Positions 8,272-16,027 of a DNA stretch of 50,768 nucleotides are shown piece after piece; position 1 is the first letter of the stretch, and every line of letters begins with the position of its first letter. This DNA is from CAIZGX01 sp044354975 (GTDB lineage: Bacteria > Bacteroidota > Bacteroidia > Flavobacteriales_D > Sanyastnellaceae), in NCBI GenBank assembly GCA_044354975.1, contig JBIKZA010000011.1:1-50768 (forward strand). Reading direction: 5' to 3'. The notes under the pieces were generated by a model. The model was not told where the DNA came from and did not search any database. It worked only from the letters and a program-made list of their open reading frames with translations. The position numbers were made by a program, and so were the translations under genes.

Positions 8272-8595
8272 CGGAGGGTTAATCTTCATTTTTTCCGCAT
8301 AATAATCGCAGAAATCACGCATGGTTGCTGCCATGCGAGCATCACCTGTTGCCTTTTCGAAACTGTCTGAAAGAGTCAGCAACGTCTGATGAACGAAGAA
8401 AGTCATTTCTTCCACCTGCATTTCTTTCGTCCACAAATCTATGCGCATCGTGTTTGCTTCAGTCTTGTCCCACACCGATAAAATCATGGCTTTACATTCA
8501 GATTTCTTACCAAGTTCTGGAGCCTCCCATTGAATGGTCTCTGGAACATTGTTTTCGTCTAATTCAATATCAATTGTTATGGTCGACTTCTTCAT
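8266..8595 (-). CDS. gldC: Gliding motility protein GldC
   Basis: A 109-residue soluble protein beginning MKKSTITIDIELDENNVPE, recognised as GldC. In Flavobacterium johnsoniae, gldC lies beside gldB and its loss reduces gliding; its biochemical role is not settled. Here it overlaps the gldB stop by four bases (ATGA), giving the same gldB-gldC pair. There is no signal peptide and no membrane segment. Orthologues also occur in non-gliding Flavobacteriales, so the gene alone does not prove motility. Confidence 0.85.
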   Translation of the reverse strand: MKKSTITIDIELDENNVPETIQWEAPELGKKSECKAMILSVWDKTEANTMRIDLWTKEMQVEEMTFFVHQTLLTLSDSFEKATGDARMAATMRDFCDYYAEKMKINPPL

Positions 8596-9635
8596 AAATT
8601 CGGTTTATATGCTTGTAATATTTTTTGCGCGTTGTCTTCTTTCATCAAACGATCCACAGAAACCTCCGGATGTTTTTCCATATAACTCTTCACCATTTGA
8701 AAACCCATGAACACACCTAATTGCGGGGCGCTTTCTTGAGGAACATTCTCTGCATTAGTGAACGGTGCGTACTCAAACCACTTCTGCACCTCTACTCTGT
8801 TCTTCGAAAAAAGCACTTCTTGTCTCGCTATTTCCTTCCAAACATTCAACTGATGACCTTGTGTCCAGGTGTATTCTTTTGTGGTCCAAGCCATGAGCGT
8901 CGAGTCTTGAATTTCTTCAAAAGCTAACCACGTCAGGTAGTGTGCCTTTCCATGAAAAATCATTTCTGACAACATATCATTTTCATGTTGAATGGTATCG
9001 GACTTCAATAAATAATAATAAGCTAAATTCTTGATCGCATTCGGAACCAACTGCGCGCGAGTCATATCGTCCTTCTGGTATTGCGGAAAAGGAACCGACT
9101 TCGTAATTCTGTTTTCGTTACCCAAATAAAAATCCAATCCGACGGCTAAGTATTCGTCTGTGCTGTAGGCACCGATATTAAATCCTGAATTCATCCAAAT
9201 CAACTGAGGCAGCTGCATATTCGGAACCAACGTTTGCATACGAAGGGCAGATTCCAATATTCTTTCCTGAAGGGAATCGAGACGAACTTGGGGGTAATTC
9301 TTTTCAATCTCTGTCTTCAAATCTTTAAAATCGGAATGACTAACAAAACCTTGAACCATTTGAACCGTTGAAAGACTATCACATGGCCCAGCATTTAAAA
9401 TACGTTCGACATAAAGGCAAAAAAACTTCCCGTATTTCGCTTTTAATTCAGAAACTTGCTGTGGATTATTCCAATCGGTATTGAAAAAATCTTGATCAAA
9501 CCTCAACGGATTCAAGGATTTTCCTTCAATTTCCACATCTATATCTTTATGCTTGTCAGCCTCACGGCATGAGTAACAGAGCATTGTCAACAAAATTGAC
9601 AATACAGAAAGGCAGGAATTCGTTAGCTTTGGCAT
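8592..9635 (-). CDS. gldB: Gliding motility lipoprotein GldB
   Basis: The first ATG, at 9635, gives 347 residues with a hydrophobic N-terminal segment ending in cysteines (Cys20 and Cys23, LTMLCYSCREAD), consistent with a lipoprotein signal although the lipobox is not canonical. The rest is polar and mostly helical, matching GldB, an essential gliding lipoprotein in F. johnsoniae. The gene pairs with gldC by a 4-base overlap. The frame extends to a TTG at 9647, which I do not favour as the start. Confidence 0.85.
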   Translation of the reverse strand: MPKLTNSCLSVLSILLTMLCYSCREADKHKDIDVEIEGKSLNPLRFDQDFFNTDWNNPQQVSELKAKYGKFFCLYVERILNAGPCDSLSTVQMVQGFVSHSDFKDLKTEIEKNYPQVRLDSLQERILESALRMQTLVPNMQLPQLIWMNSGFNIGAYSTDEYLAVGLDFYLGNENRITKSVPFPQYQKDDMTRAQLVPNAIKNLAYYYLLKSDTIQHENDMLSEMIFHGKAHYLTWLAFEEIQDSTLMAWTTKEYTWTQGHQLNVWKEIARQEVLFSKNRVEVQKWFEYAPFTNAENVPQESAPQLGVFMGFQMVKSYMEKHPEVSVDRLMKEDNAQKILQAYKPNL

Positions 9636-9670
9636 AGTTATTTGCAAAAGTCACTAAAAAAGATCTTTAT

Positions 9671-10495
9671 ATGAAAAAAATAAACACCTTAATTCTTTTC
9701 TGCCTCTTGACTATCATGTCTTATGCGCAGGCTACCAAAACAACCACCAACAAGTATCGTTTGGGATTTAAAGTCTCTCCAAATATTTCTTGGCTGGCGA
9801 GCGACAATTCAAACATGGCAGTCGGTGACAAATCACTTCATTTCGGGTATGGACTGAACTTCGACATTTTCTTCGCTGAAAATTACGCAATCGGAACCGG
9901 ATTCAACATTAACAACACGGGCGGAAAATATTCTTATTTCGCTCAGTTCACAGGAGACGATGTTAATGCCAGTGGGGTTGCCATCGCCAATATGAACCAG
10001 GTGGGTTCTATTAGCAGAGACCTTCGACTTCAATACCTGCAAATTCCGTTGACTTTCAAAATGAAAACCAATGAAATCGGCTACCTCACCTATTGGGGAC
10101 AATTCGGATTGGGCTTAAACATGAATCTGAAGGCGCTTTCCAACGACGATGTTGATTTCCTCAGCTACCAAGATAAAAGCACCTTAGACTGGGTAACATC
10201 TAACCGTCTGAGCTCATCGGAATCTAGTCAGGATATTAAAAACGAGATCAATATTTTTTCTTCAAATTTAATTTTCGCCGCAGGAATTGAATACAATCTT
10301 TCAGGCAATACTAGCTTATTGGCGGGATTGACTTTCCAAAATGGTTTTACAGATGCTTTCAAAGGAACTGGAGTTGTCAAAGACCCGTCTACCAACGCCC
10401 CAGTTTTCAATGGTGGGGTTGAAAACTTACCTAAAACTTTCGAGTTATCAGGACTGCCGAATTATATTGAATTGAACATAGGCATTTTATTCTAA
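9671..10495 (+). CDS. Outer-membrane beta-barrel protein
   Basis: 274 residues with a clear signal peptide (1-19, ending SYA/Q), then alternating hydrophobic and polar strands such as YRLGFKVSPN, LHFGYGLNFDIFF and LRLQYLQIPLTFKM. It ends in an aromatic-rich strand (YIELNIGILF) with C-terminal Phe, typical of barrels assembled by BamA. It resembles the PorT-like/OmpX-like proteins of Bacteroidota. I cannot say that it is the T9SS protein PorT/SprT itself. It is divergent from gldB (36 bases between starts) and is followed by a terminator-like hairpin. Confidence 0.75.
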   Translation: MKKINTLILFCLLTIMSYAQATKTTTNKYRLGFKVSPNISWLASDNSNMAVGDKSLHFGYGLNFDIFFAENYAIGTGFNINNTGGKYSYFAQFTGDDVNASGVAIANMNQVGSISRDLRLQYLQIPLTFKMKTNEIGYLTYWGQFGLGLNMNLKALSNDDVDFLSYQDKSTLDWVTSNRLSSSESSQDIKNEINIFSSNLIFAAGIEYNLSGNTSLLAGLTFQNGFTDAFKGTGVVKDPSTNAPVFNGGVENLPKTFELSGLPNYIELNIGILF

Positions 10496-10501
10496 GACTT
10501 A

Positions 10502-10530
10502 TTGTTCACTTTATAAATCCCGTACCTTTG
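10502..10530 (+). promoter_or_regulatory. Promoter of nadE
   Basis: TTG (10502-10504), an 18-bp spacer, and TACCTTTG (10523-10530) match the Bacteroidota promoter exactly. The nadE ATG is 17 bases downstream. The -7 box begins on the last base of the left arm of a terminator-like hairpin (10516-10542) and fills most of its loop. Confidence 0.65.
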
Positions 10531-10546
10531 AGGCACGGGATTTTTT
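10516..10546 (+). terminator. Rho-independent terminator-like hairpin directly before nadE
   Basis: AATCCCGT (10516-10523) and ACGGGATT (10535-10542) are perfect 8-bp inverted repeats around an 11-base loop, followed by a run of six T (10541-10546). The nadE ATG starts on the next base. It probably ends transcripts from the barrel gene upstream. Confidence 0.65.
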
Positions 10547-11329
10547 ATGAAAAAAAAGCAAACTGTCGATCACATTGTAAAGTGGCTTCGCAACTATTGC
10601 GAAACAAGCGGCATGAGCGGATTTGTTGTGGGTGTTAGTGGAGGAATAGATTCTGCCTTGACATCTACACTCTGCGCCATGACAGAAAAGCCTGTATTGT
10701 TGGTTGAAATGCCCATTCACCAAGCACCAAGCCATGTCACGCGTGCGCAGCAGCATATGGATTTTTTGGAGCAACGTTTTGAGCACGTGCGCACAACTCG
10801 TGTTGAGCTGACTTCACCATTCGATACTTGGGTGAATTCACTTCCTTCTTCTGATAATAATGCCCTCCACAACTTAAGTTTGGCCAACTCTCGTGCTCGA
10901 CTTCGCATGACCACCTTGTATTACTTTGCAGGAATTCACAAATACCTTGTTGCAGGAACGGGAAATAAAGTGGAAGATTTCGGTGTGGGATTTTACACTA
11001 AATACGGAGATGGCGGAGTGGATCTTTCACCCATAGCAGATTTAATGAAGACTGAAGTTTATTCCTTAGCTGAATCGCTTGGAATTCATGACGACATATT
11101 AAACGCCGCACCGACAGATGGTTTATTTGGAGATGACAGAAGCGATGAAGATCAATTGGGCGCTAGCTATCCTGAACTTGAGTGGGCAATGGCGCACATA
11201 GATAATGGTGAAAAAATCACCAAACGCGAGCGTGAGGTTTTGGACATTTACCAAAAATTAAACAAGCAGAATCAACACAAAATGCAACCCATTCCGGTTT
11301 GTATTATACCTGAAGAATTAAGAACATGA
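10547..11329 (+). CDS. nadE: NAD(+) synthase, ammonia-dependent type
   Basis: This enzyme makes NAD from deamido-NAD, ATP and ammonia. The PP-loop SGGIDS (31-36), the segment GTGNKVEDFGVGFYTKYGDG and the helix GLFGDDRSDEDQLGASY are NadE signatures. At 260 residues it has no glutaminase domain, so it should use free ammonia. Its start is fixed by the promoter 17 bases upstream and the T-run directly before the ATG. The stop overlaps the first codon of the next gene (ATGA), so the two form a unit. Confidence 0.95.
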   Translation: MKKKQTVDHIVKWLRNYCETSGMSGFVVGVSGGIDSALTSTLCAMTEKPVLLVEMPIHQAPSHVTRAQQHMDFLEQRFEHVRTTRVELTSPFDTWVNSLPSSDNNALHNLSLANSRARLRMTTLYYFAGIHKYLVAGTGNKVEDFGVGFYTKYGDGGVDLSPIADLMKTEVYSLAESLGIHDDILNAAPTDGLFGDDRSDEDQLGASYPELEWAMAHIDNGEKITKREREVLDIYQKLNKQNQHKMQPIPVCIIPEELRT

Positions 11330-12108
11330 TGAATTTAGATTTAACGGGAAAGACAGCTGTTGTATGCGGCGCAACGCAAGGAATAGGATTCGCTACAGCC
11401 TCTCAACTGGCTAAACAAGGAGCATCGCTTGTGCTAATTGCTCGCAGCGAAGAACGTCTGATTCACGCTGTTTCCCAATTGGAAAATCCTGAGAAACACA
11501 CCTATGCTGTTGCCGATTTTTCTCATCCGCAATCCGTAAAAGAGGCTATACTCAAAGTTACCGCTGATCGCGACATCAATATTTTAGTGAACAACACTGG
11601 CGGACCAAACCCAGGGAAAGCGATCGAGGCCGATATTGAAGAATTTCGTCAAGCATTCAACGCACACCTCATCTGCAATCAAATATTAACTCAAGCTGTC
11701 GTTGAGGGTATGAAGAAAACAGGCTACGGTCGCATTGTGAACGTTATCTCAACTTCTGTTAAGCAGCCCCTTCCCAATTTAGGAGTGAGCAATACCATTC
11801 GCGGTGCCGTTGCAAGTTGGAGCAAGACTTTGGCGTATGAACTTGGTGCTTTCGGAATTACGGTAAACAACGTTCTACCCGGTGCTACGTCAACCGGACG
11901 TTTGGAGCAAATCATGAATAACAAAGCTGCGAAAACCGGACATACAGCCGAAGAAGTAAAGCATGAAATGGAAAATGAAGTGCCTTTAAAGCGTTTGGCT
12001 AAACCTGAAGAAATTGCAAATGCAATTGCTTTCCTTTGCTCTCCAGCCGCCGCCTACATCAACGGAATTAACTTGCCCGTTGACGGAGGAAGAACGCTTT
12101 CGTTATAA
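11326..12108 (+). CDS. Short-chain dehydrogenase-like protein with altered active site
   Basis: A Rossmann-fold protein of the SDR family, 260 residues. The nucleotide loop GATQGIG (15-21), NNTGG (89-93) and the C-terminal PVDGG segment are typical of 3-oxoacyl-ACP-reductase-like SDRs. The catalytic serine fits Ser142, but the usual Tyr-x3-Lys, expected 13 residues later, reads Ser155-Asn-Thr-Ile-Arg159. Both Tyr and Lys are therefore replaced. Some BKR-like SDR subgroups carry such changes; whether they reduce anything is unclear. It is coupled to nadE by a 4-base overlap, but no functional link is evident. Confidence 0.8.
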   Translation: MMNLDLTGKTAVVCGATQGIGFATASQLAKQGASLVLIARSEERLIHAVSQLENPEKHTYAVADFSHPQSVKEAILKVTADRDINILVNNTGGPNPGKAIEADIEEFRQAFNAHLICNQILTQAVVEGMKKTGYGRIVNVISTSVKQPLPNLGVSNTIRGAVASWSKTLAYELGAFGITVNNVLPGATSTGRLEQIMNNKAAKTGHTAEEVKHEMENEVPLKRLAKPEEIANAIAFLCSPAAAYINGINLPVDGGRTLSL

Positions 12109-12134
12109 TTTCTTTCAAATTGCTTGAAAAGAAA

Positions 12135-12156
12135 AGGGCTGTCTTTCGACAACCCT
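12135..12156. terminator. Bidirectional terminator between the SDR gene and ahcY
   Basis: AGGGCTGTC-TTTC-GACAACCCT forms a 9-bp stem with one C-A mismatch. The plus-strand product is followed by TCTCTTTATT. The minus-strand product has no internal mismatch beyond a T-G pair and is followed by TTTTCTTTTC. It sits between two converging genes. Confidence 0.65.
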
Positions 12157-12179
12157 CTCTTTATTACTTTCAGTTTATA

Positions 12180-13496
12180 TCAATATCTGTAAGCATCGTT
12201 TTTGAAAGGTCCAGCAACTGGAACCCCAATGTAGTCTGCTTGACTTTGAGACAATGATTCTAACTCAACACCAATCTTTGCCAAGTGCAACATAGCCACT
12301 TTCTCATCGAGATTCTTAGGCAATACATAGACTTTGTTCTCGTATTTGTCGCGGTGCATCCACAATTCCAACTGAGCCAAAACCTGGTTGGTGAATGAAG
12401 CACTCATTACAAACGAAGGGTGACCCGTAGCACACCCCAAGTTCACTAGGCGACCTTCGGCCAAAACAATAATGTCTTTTCCTTCAACAGTATACTTGTC
12501 TACTTGTGGCTTAATGGTGTCCTTTGATGAACCGTAATTATCATTCAACCAAGCCATATCAATTTCATTGTCGAAGTGTCCGATGTTACAAACCACTGCA
12601 TTGTGCTTCATAGCCATGAAGTGCTTTCCAACAATAATTTGGTGGTTACCTGTAGCTGTAACAATAATGTCTGCTTCAGCAATTGCAGTATCCATGCGCT
12701 TAACCTCATATCCTTCCATTGCAGCTTGAAGCGCACAAATCGGATCAATTTCAGTTACGATTACACGAACACCTGCGTTACTCAAAGAGTCAGCTGATCC
12801 TTTTCCTACATCGCCATAACCTGCAACAACAGCTACTTTTCCAGCCATCATTAGGTCAGTAGCTCTGCGAATTGCATCAACCAACGACTCGCGACATCCG
12901 TACTTGTTGTCGAATTTACTCTTCGTAACAGAGTCGTTGATATTAATTGCAGGAAGCATCAACGTTCCGTTCTTTTCACGGTCGTACAAACGAAGAACTC
13001 CAGTAGTCGTCTCTTCAGAGATACCGCGAATTCCAGCTGCTAACGCAGGGAAACGATCGAACACCATGTTCGTTAAATCGCCACCGTCGTCTAAGATCAT
13101 ATTTAATGGTTCACCGCCTTCAAAAGCGTGAAGTGTTTGTTCAATACACCAATCGAATTCTTCTTCGTTCATTCCCTTCCATGCGAAAACAGGAATACCC
13201 GCAGCAGCAATTGCAGCAGCAGCGTGGTCTTGTGTCGAGAAGATATTACATGAGCTCCAAGAAACTTGTGCTCCCAACTCAATAAGCGTTTCAATTAAAA
13301 CCGCTGTTTGAATAGTCATGTGAAGACATCCCGCAACGCGAGCGCCTTGAAGAGGCTTGCTAGCTCCGAATTCAGTGCGCAAGGACATCAATCCTGGCAT
13401 CTCTGCTTCTGCCAATAAAATTTCTTTACGTCCCCATTCTGCGAGAGACATATCTTTTACTTTGTAGTTCATTGTGCTTGTGAGTGTTTGGCTCAT
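12180..13496 (-). CDS. ahcY: Adenosylhomocysteinase (S-adenosyl-L-homocysteine hydrolase)
   Basis: This NAD-containing cytosolic enzyme splits S-adenosylhomocysteine into adenosine and homocysteine, removing the product of SAM-dependent methylation. Family landmarks are GCLHMTIQTAVLIETL, SSCNIFSTQDHAAAA, the NAD loop VAGYGDVGKG, VTATGNHQ and the C-terminal KNDAYRY. The frame is open to 13574, but that adds an unrelated hydrophobic stretch. The ATG at 13496 gives 438 residues, a normal length, and lies 19 bases after a perfect TACCTTTG box. Confidence 0.97.
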   Translation of the reverse strand: MSQTLTSTMNYKVKDMSLAEWGRKEILLAEAEMPGLMSLRTEFGASKPLQGARVAGCLHMTIQTAVLIETLIELGAQVSWSSCNIFSTQDHAAAAIAAAGIPVFAWKGMNEEEFDWCIEQTLHAFEGGEPLNMILDDGGDLTNMVFDRFPALAAGIRGISEETTTGVLRLYDREKNGTLMLPAININDSVTKSKFDNKYGCRESLVDAIRRATDLMMAGKVAVVAGYGDVGKGSADSLSNAGVRVIVTEIDPICALQAAMEGYEVKRMDTAIAEADIIVTATGNHQIIVGKHFMAMKHNAVVCNIGHFDNEIDMAWLNDNYGSSKDTIKPQVDKYTVEGKDIIVLAEGRLVNLGCATGHPSFVMSASFTNQVLAQLELWMHRDKYENKVYVLPKNLDEKVAMLHLAKIGVELESLSQSQADYIGVPVAGPFKNDAYRY

Positions 13497-13515
13497 ATTT
13501 TCAATTATTAGTTTG

Positions 13516-13544
13516 CAAAGGTATAAACAGAACATTAAACAAAA
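13516..13544 (-). promoter_or_regulatory. Promoter of ahcY
   Basis: On the minus strand TTTTG (13544-13540), a 16-bp spacer, and TACCTTTG (13523-13516) match the Bacteroidota promoter. The chosen ATG is at 13496, giving a leader of roughly 16 bases. Confidence 0.6.
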
Positions 13545-13572
13545 GGTTGAATACATTAGCAAAAAAATATTC

Positions 13573-14160
13573 ATGCCCCTTTGGCCCTACAACATTAACA
13601 AAGACTTGCATCTCTGGAATTTGAACGAGAGCAATGACTCGTGGATACAATTAGCCGAAGCAAATACCTACTCTTTCAAGAACTTCCCTCCCAACCGCAG
13701 AGATATCGAGCGTTTCGCAACATTTTTATTGTTGAAGGAAATAGATCTCGAAGAACAAATTCAGTACAACGAATTTGGAAAACCCCTTTTGAAAGACGGA
13801 AGATTCATTAGTATTTCGCACGATAAAAACTTTGTGGGGATTATTCTTCATGAAAGTGAAGTTGGACTCGATATTCAAACCGCTGAAGAACGAATCCATC
13901 GTATTGCAAGCAAATTCTGTAACCAAACAGAAATCACTCAATTTCTTTCAACCGAGGAGAGAACAGCCATCTGGTGCACCAAGGAGGCCATTTTCAAATT
14001 CTTCGGAACGGATGTTCCTTTCGCAGAAAGCATAACTGTGAATGCTATAAATTGGGATTCCGAGCAAATAATTGCTAACTATTCGGGTGTTCATGGCGAA
14101 CGTATTTTCACCCTTAAAATGAAGAACCTTAACAATACCTTTGTGGTATACACACTATAA
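13573..14160 (+). CDS. 4'-phosphopantetheinyl transferase family protein
   Basis: A 195-residue protein of the Sfp/AcpT superfamily, which loads phosphopantetheine from CoA onto carrier proteins. The motifs GKPLL, ISHDKNFVGI, EVGLDIQ (metal-binding Asp) and WCTKEAIFK (catalytic WxxKEA) are present in the right order. The frame extends upstream through the ahcY promoter to 13474, but the ATG at 13573 fits the family. It may be the fatty-acid ACP-activating enzyme or serve another carrier protein; no carrier gene is in the window. Its end overlaps the region before the next gene by a few bases. Confidence 0.88.
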   Translation: MPLWPYNINKDLHLWNLNESNDSWIQLAEANTYSFKNFPPNRRDIERFATFLLLKEIDLEEQIQYNEFGKPLLKDGRFISISHDKNFVGIILHESEVGLDIQTAEERIHRIASKFCNQTEITQFLSTEERTAIWCTKEAIFKFFGTDVPFAESITVNAINWDSEQIIANYSGVHGERIFTLKMKNLNNTFVVYTL

Positions 14161-14161
14161 C

Positions 14162-16024
14162 ATGAGAAGCTTCTTAACCCTTGCTATGTTTCTTTTTTCT
14201 ATTTATGTTGAAGGACAATTCCTGTCGGCTCCTGGAACATACATTCAAGCTCGCAACGCTTCAAACCCATCGGATAGAGAGATTTATATTTGGTCGGAAG
14301 ATTTCGCCAACGGTATTCCTACAACATGGAATAACTCGGGTGCTCCAACGCAAGCCGTTTGGGAATACCGCGGGCCTTCAACAAACCCCAATCAACTCGT
14401 TGGTTCAAGAGGATCGTGTCTTCCCGACGGGAACGTGGGAGAAGCAATGACCAGCAGCACCGCTTCAAACGGATTTGTGATTTTCGATTCGAATTATTGG
14501 GACAACAATTTAAATCCGTGTACTGTAGAAAATTTCGGGACAGGACAAGCGCCCGGCCCACATCTATCCTACTTAACCACCCCATCGATTAACTTAACCG
14601 GATTCCCGAATTCGGTTTTGGAATTCGAACAATACATTCGCTATTACCTCGGAAATACACGCGTTGAAATTTCCATAGCCAACGGACCGTGGGAAGTTCT
14701 TTACACCAACATTCTCGAGCAAGGAATTACTACAGCGAATACGCAAACCGTTCGTATGCCTTTGCCCGCTTCAGCGGGAAATCAAAGTAACGTGCAGTTG
14801 CGATTTGTCTACGACGGACTTTACTATTTCTGGCAACTCGATGACATTCGCATTGTTCAAGGTTATGCCAATGACTTAATTATTGAAAATTCTTCTTACG
14901 GCGATTTCGATTTAAACAATCCCGATCACACCACTGGATTCGAAATGATGGAGTACACGCAATACCCTAGTGCATTTGCCCCACTCGTGCATTTGGAGAG
15001 CAACGTGTTCAATTTAGGTACGAATGTTCAAACCAACGTCGCATTGAACGCGCGAATTATCAATGATAATTCTGGTGTATTAATCTTCGAAAACAATTCG
15101 CCCACTCTAGCCGATTTAGCTCCCGGTGAAGACTCCGTTCTTGTTGCAGGAGAATTTCAAATTGACCCTACAGTTTCACACTACAGCGCCTATTTCAACA
15201 GTCTTCAAACCGAAACTGATGAGAACATTCTCAATCAAATCGAATGGCTTCAATTCGATGTAACACCTGTGACCTATGCTCGTGATGAAAACAGCTTGGG
15301 CTCCATGTTCCTTCCTTCAGAAGCATACGCCGATGTACCTTTCGAAATGGGCGCGGTGTATTTACTTCCGTCATCTGGACAGCAATTGCACAGCGTGAGT
15401 GTTGCCATTGGTGAAGGGACAACACTTCCCTCTTCCGTCTACGCCACGATTTTTCCCTTTTCCATATCATCAGGAATAGGTGCCGCCATTGCTACAACAC
15501 AAGACTTTGCAATTACTGAAGCCGACATCAATGCCTTCGGTGGAGCGAGTATGAAAGTTCTCTCATTCGACACGCCCGTAAATTTATCACAAGGACTTTA
15601 TCTCGTTGCCGTGGGCTCTCCGAACAGCGCGTTTCAGGCAGTGATTGGACTATCGGGAAAATCGGAAGACTTGAGTTCGTGGGTTCGCTTCAACAATTCA
15701 AACACAGATCTTTTTTACCTCACAAGAACACCCATGATTCGAATGAATTTTGGTGTCGTTTCAGATGTAACCGAACAATCATTCGGTAATACCTTCCATT
15801 GCTTTCCAAACCCAGCGAACGAATCCATTTCCATTGTTTTAGGTGGAAATGAATCGGCCCTTGTTGAACTGTTCGACGCAACAGGAAGACTTATTCATTC
15901 GCAAAAGATAGCGGCATTAACTGGAAGAATAGAAATGAATATCGCTGACTTTTCAACTGGTATTTATACCCTTCGTGTTACCGAATCGAATCGCTCTTCG
16001 TCGCAAATTTTCATCAAGGAATAA
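14162..16024 (+). CDS. Secreted protein with T9SS type A sorting domain
   Basis: 620 residues from the ATG one base after the PPTase stop. The N-terminus is a signal peptide (MRSFLTLAMFLFSIYVEGQ). The body is rich in beta strands: one segment (about 30-235) looks like a concanavalin/MAM-type jelly roll (WSEDFANGIPTTW, LEFEQYIRYYL, VQLRFVYDG). The last 75 residues (FPNPANESISIVL, ELFDATGRLIHS, FSTGIYTLRV) are a type A T9SS signal, which sends the protein across the outer membrane and is then cleaved. No catalytic motif was recognised. Confidence 0.85.
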   Translation: MRSFLTLAMFLFSIYVEGQFLSAPGTYIQARNASNPSDREIYIWSEDFANGIPTTWNNSGAPTQAVWEYRGPSTNPNQLVGSRGSCLPDGNVGEAMTSSTASNGFVIFDSNYWDNNLNPCTVENFGTGQAPGPHLSYLTTPSINLTGFPNSVLEFEQYIRYYLGNTRVEISIANGPWEVLYTNILEQGITTANTQTVRMPLPASAGNQSNVQLRFVYDGLYYFWQLDDIRIVQGYANDLIIENSSYGDFDLNNPDHTTGFEMMEYTQYPSAFAPLVHLESNVFNLGTNVQTNVALNARIINDNSGVLIFENNSPTLADLAPGEDSVLVAGEFQIDPTVSHYSAYFNSLQTETDENILNQIEWLQFDVTPVTYARDENSLGSMFLPSEAYADVPFEMGAVYLLPSSGQQLHSVSVAIGEGTTLPSSVYATIFPFSISSGIGAAIATTQDFAITEADINAFGGASMKVLSFDTPVNLSQGLYLVAVGSPNSAFQAVIGLSGKSEDLSSWVRFNNSNTDLFYLTRTPMIRMNFGVVSDVTEQSFGNTFHCFPNPANESISIVLGGNESALVELFDATGRLIHSQKIAALTGRIEMNIADFSTGIYTLRVTESNRSSSQIFIKE

Positions 16025-16027
16025 GAT

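Noticed and set aside
9671..10495. Assignment of the barrel protein as PorT/SprT of T9SS
   Set aside because: It resembles the group in general shape only; no distinctive PorT signature was recognised and the usual neighbours are absent.
13497..13574. Upstream extension of ahcY to 13574
   Set aside because: It adds an unrelated hydrophobic run and crosses the ahcY promoter box; family length and the TACCTTTG position support 13496.
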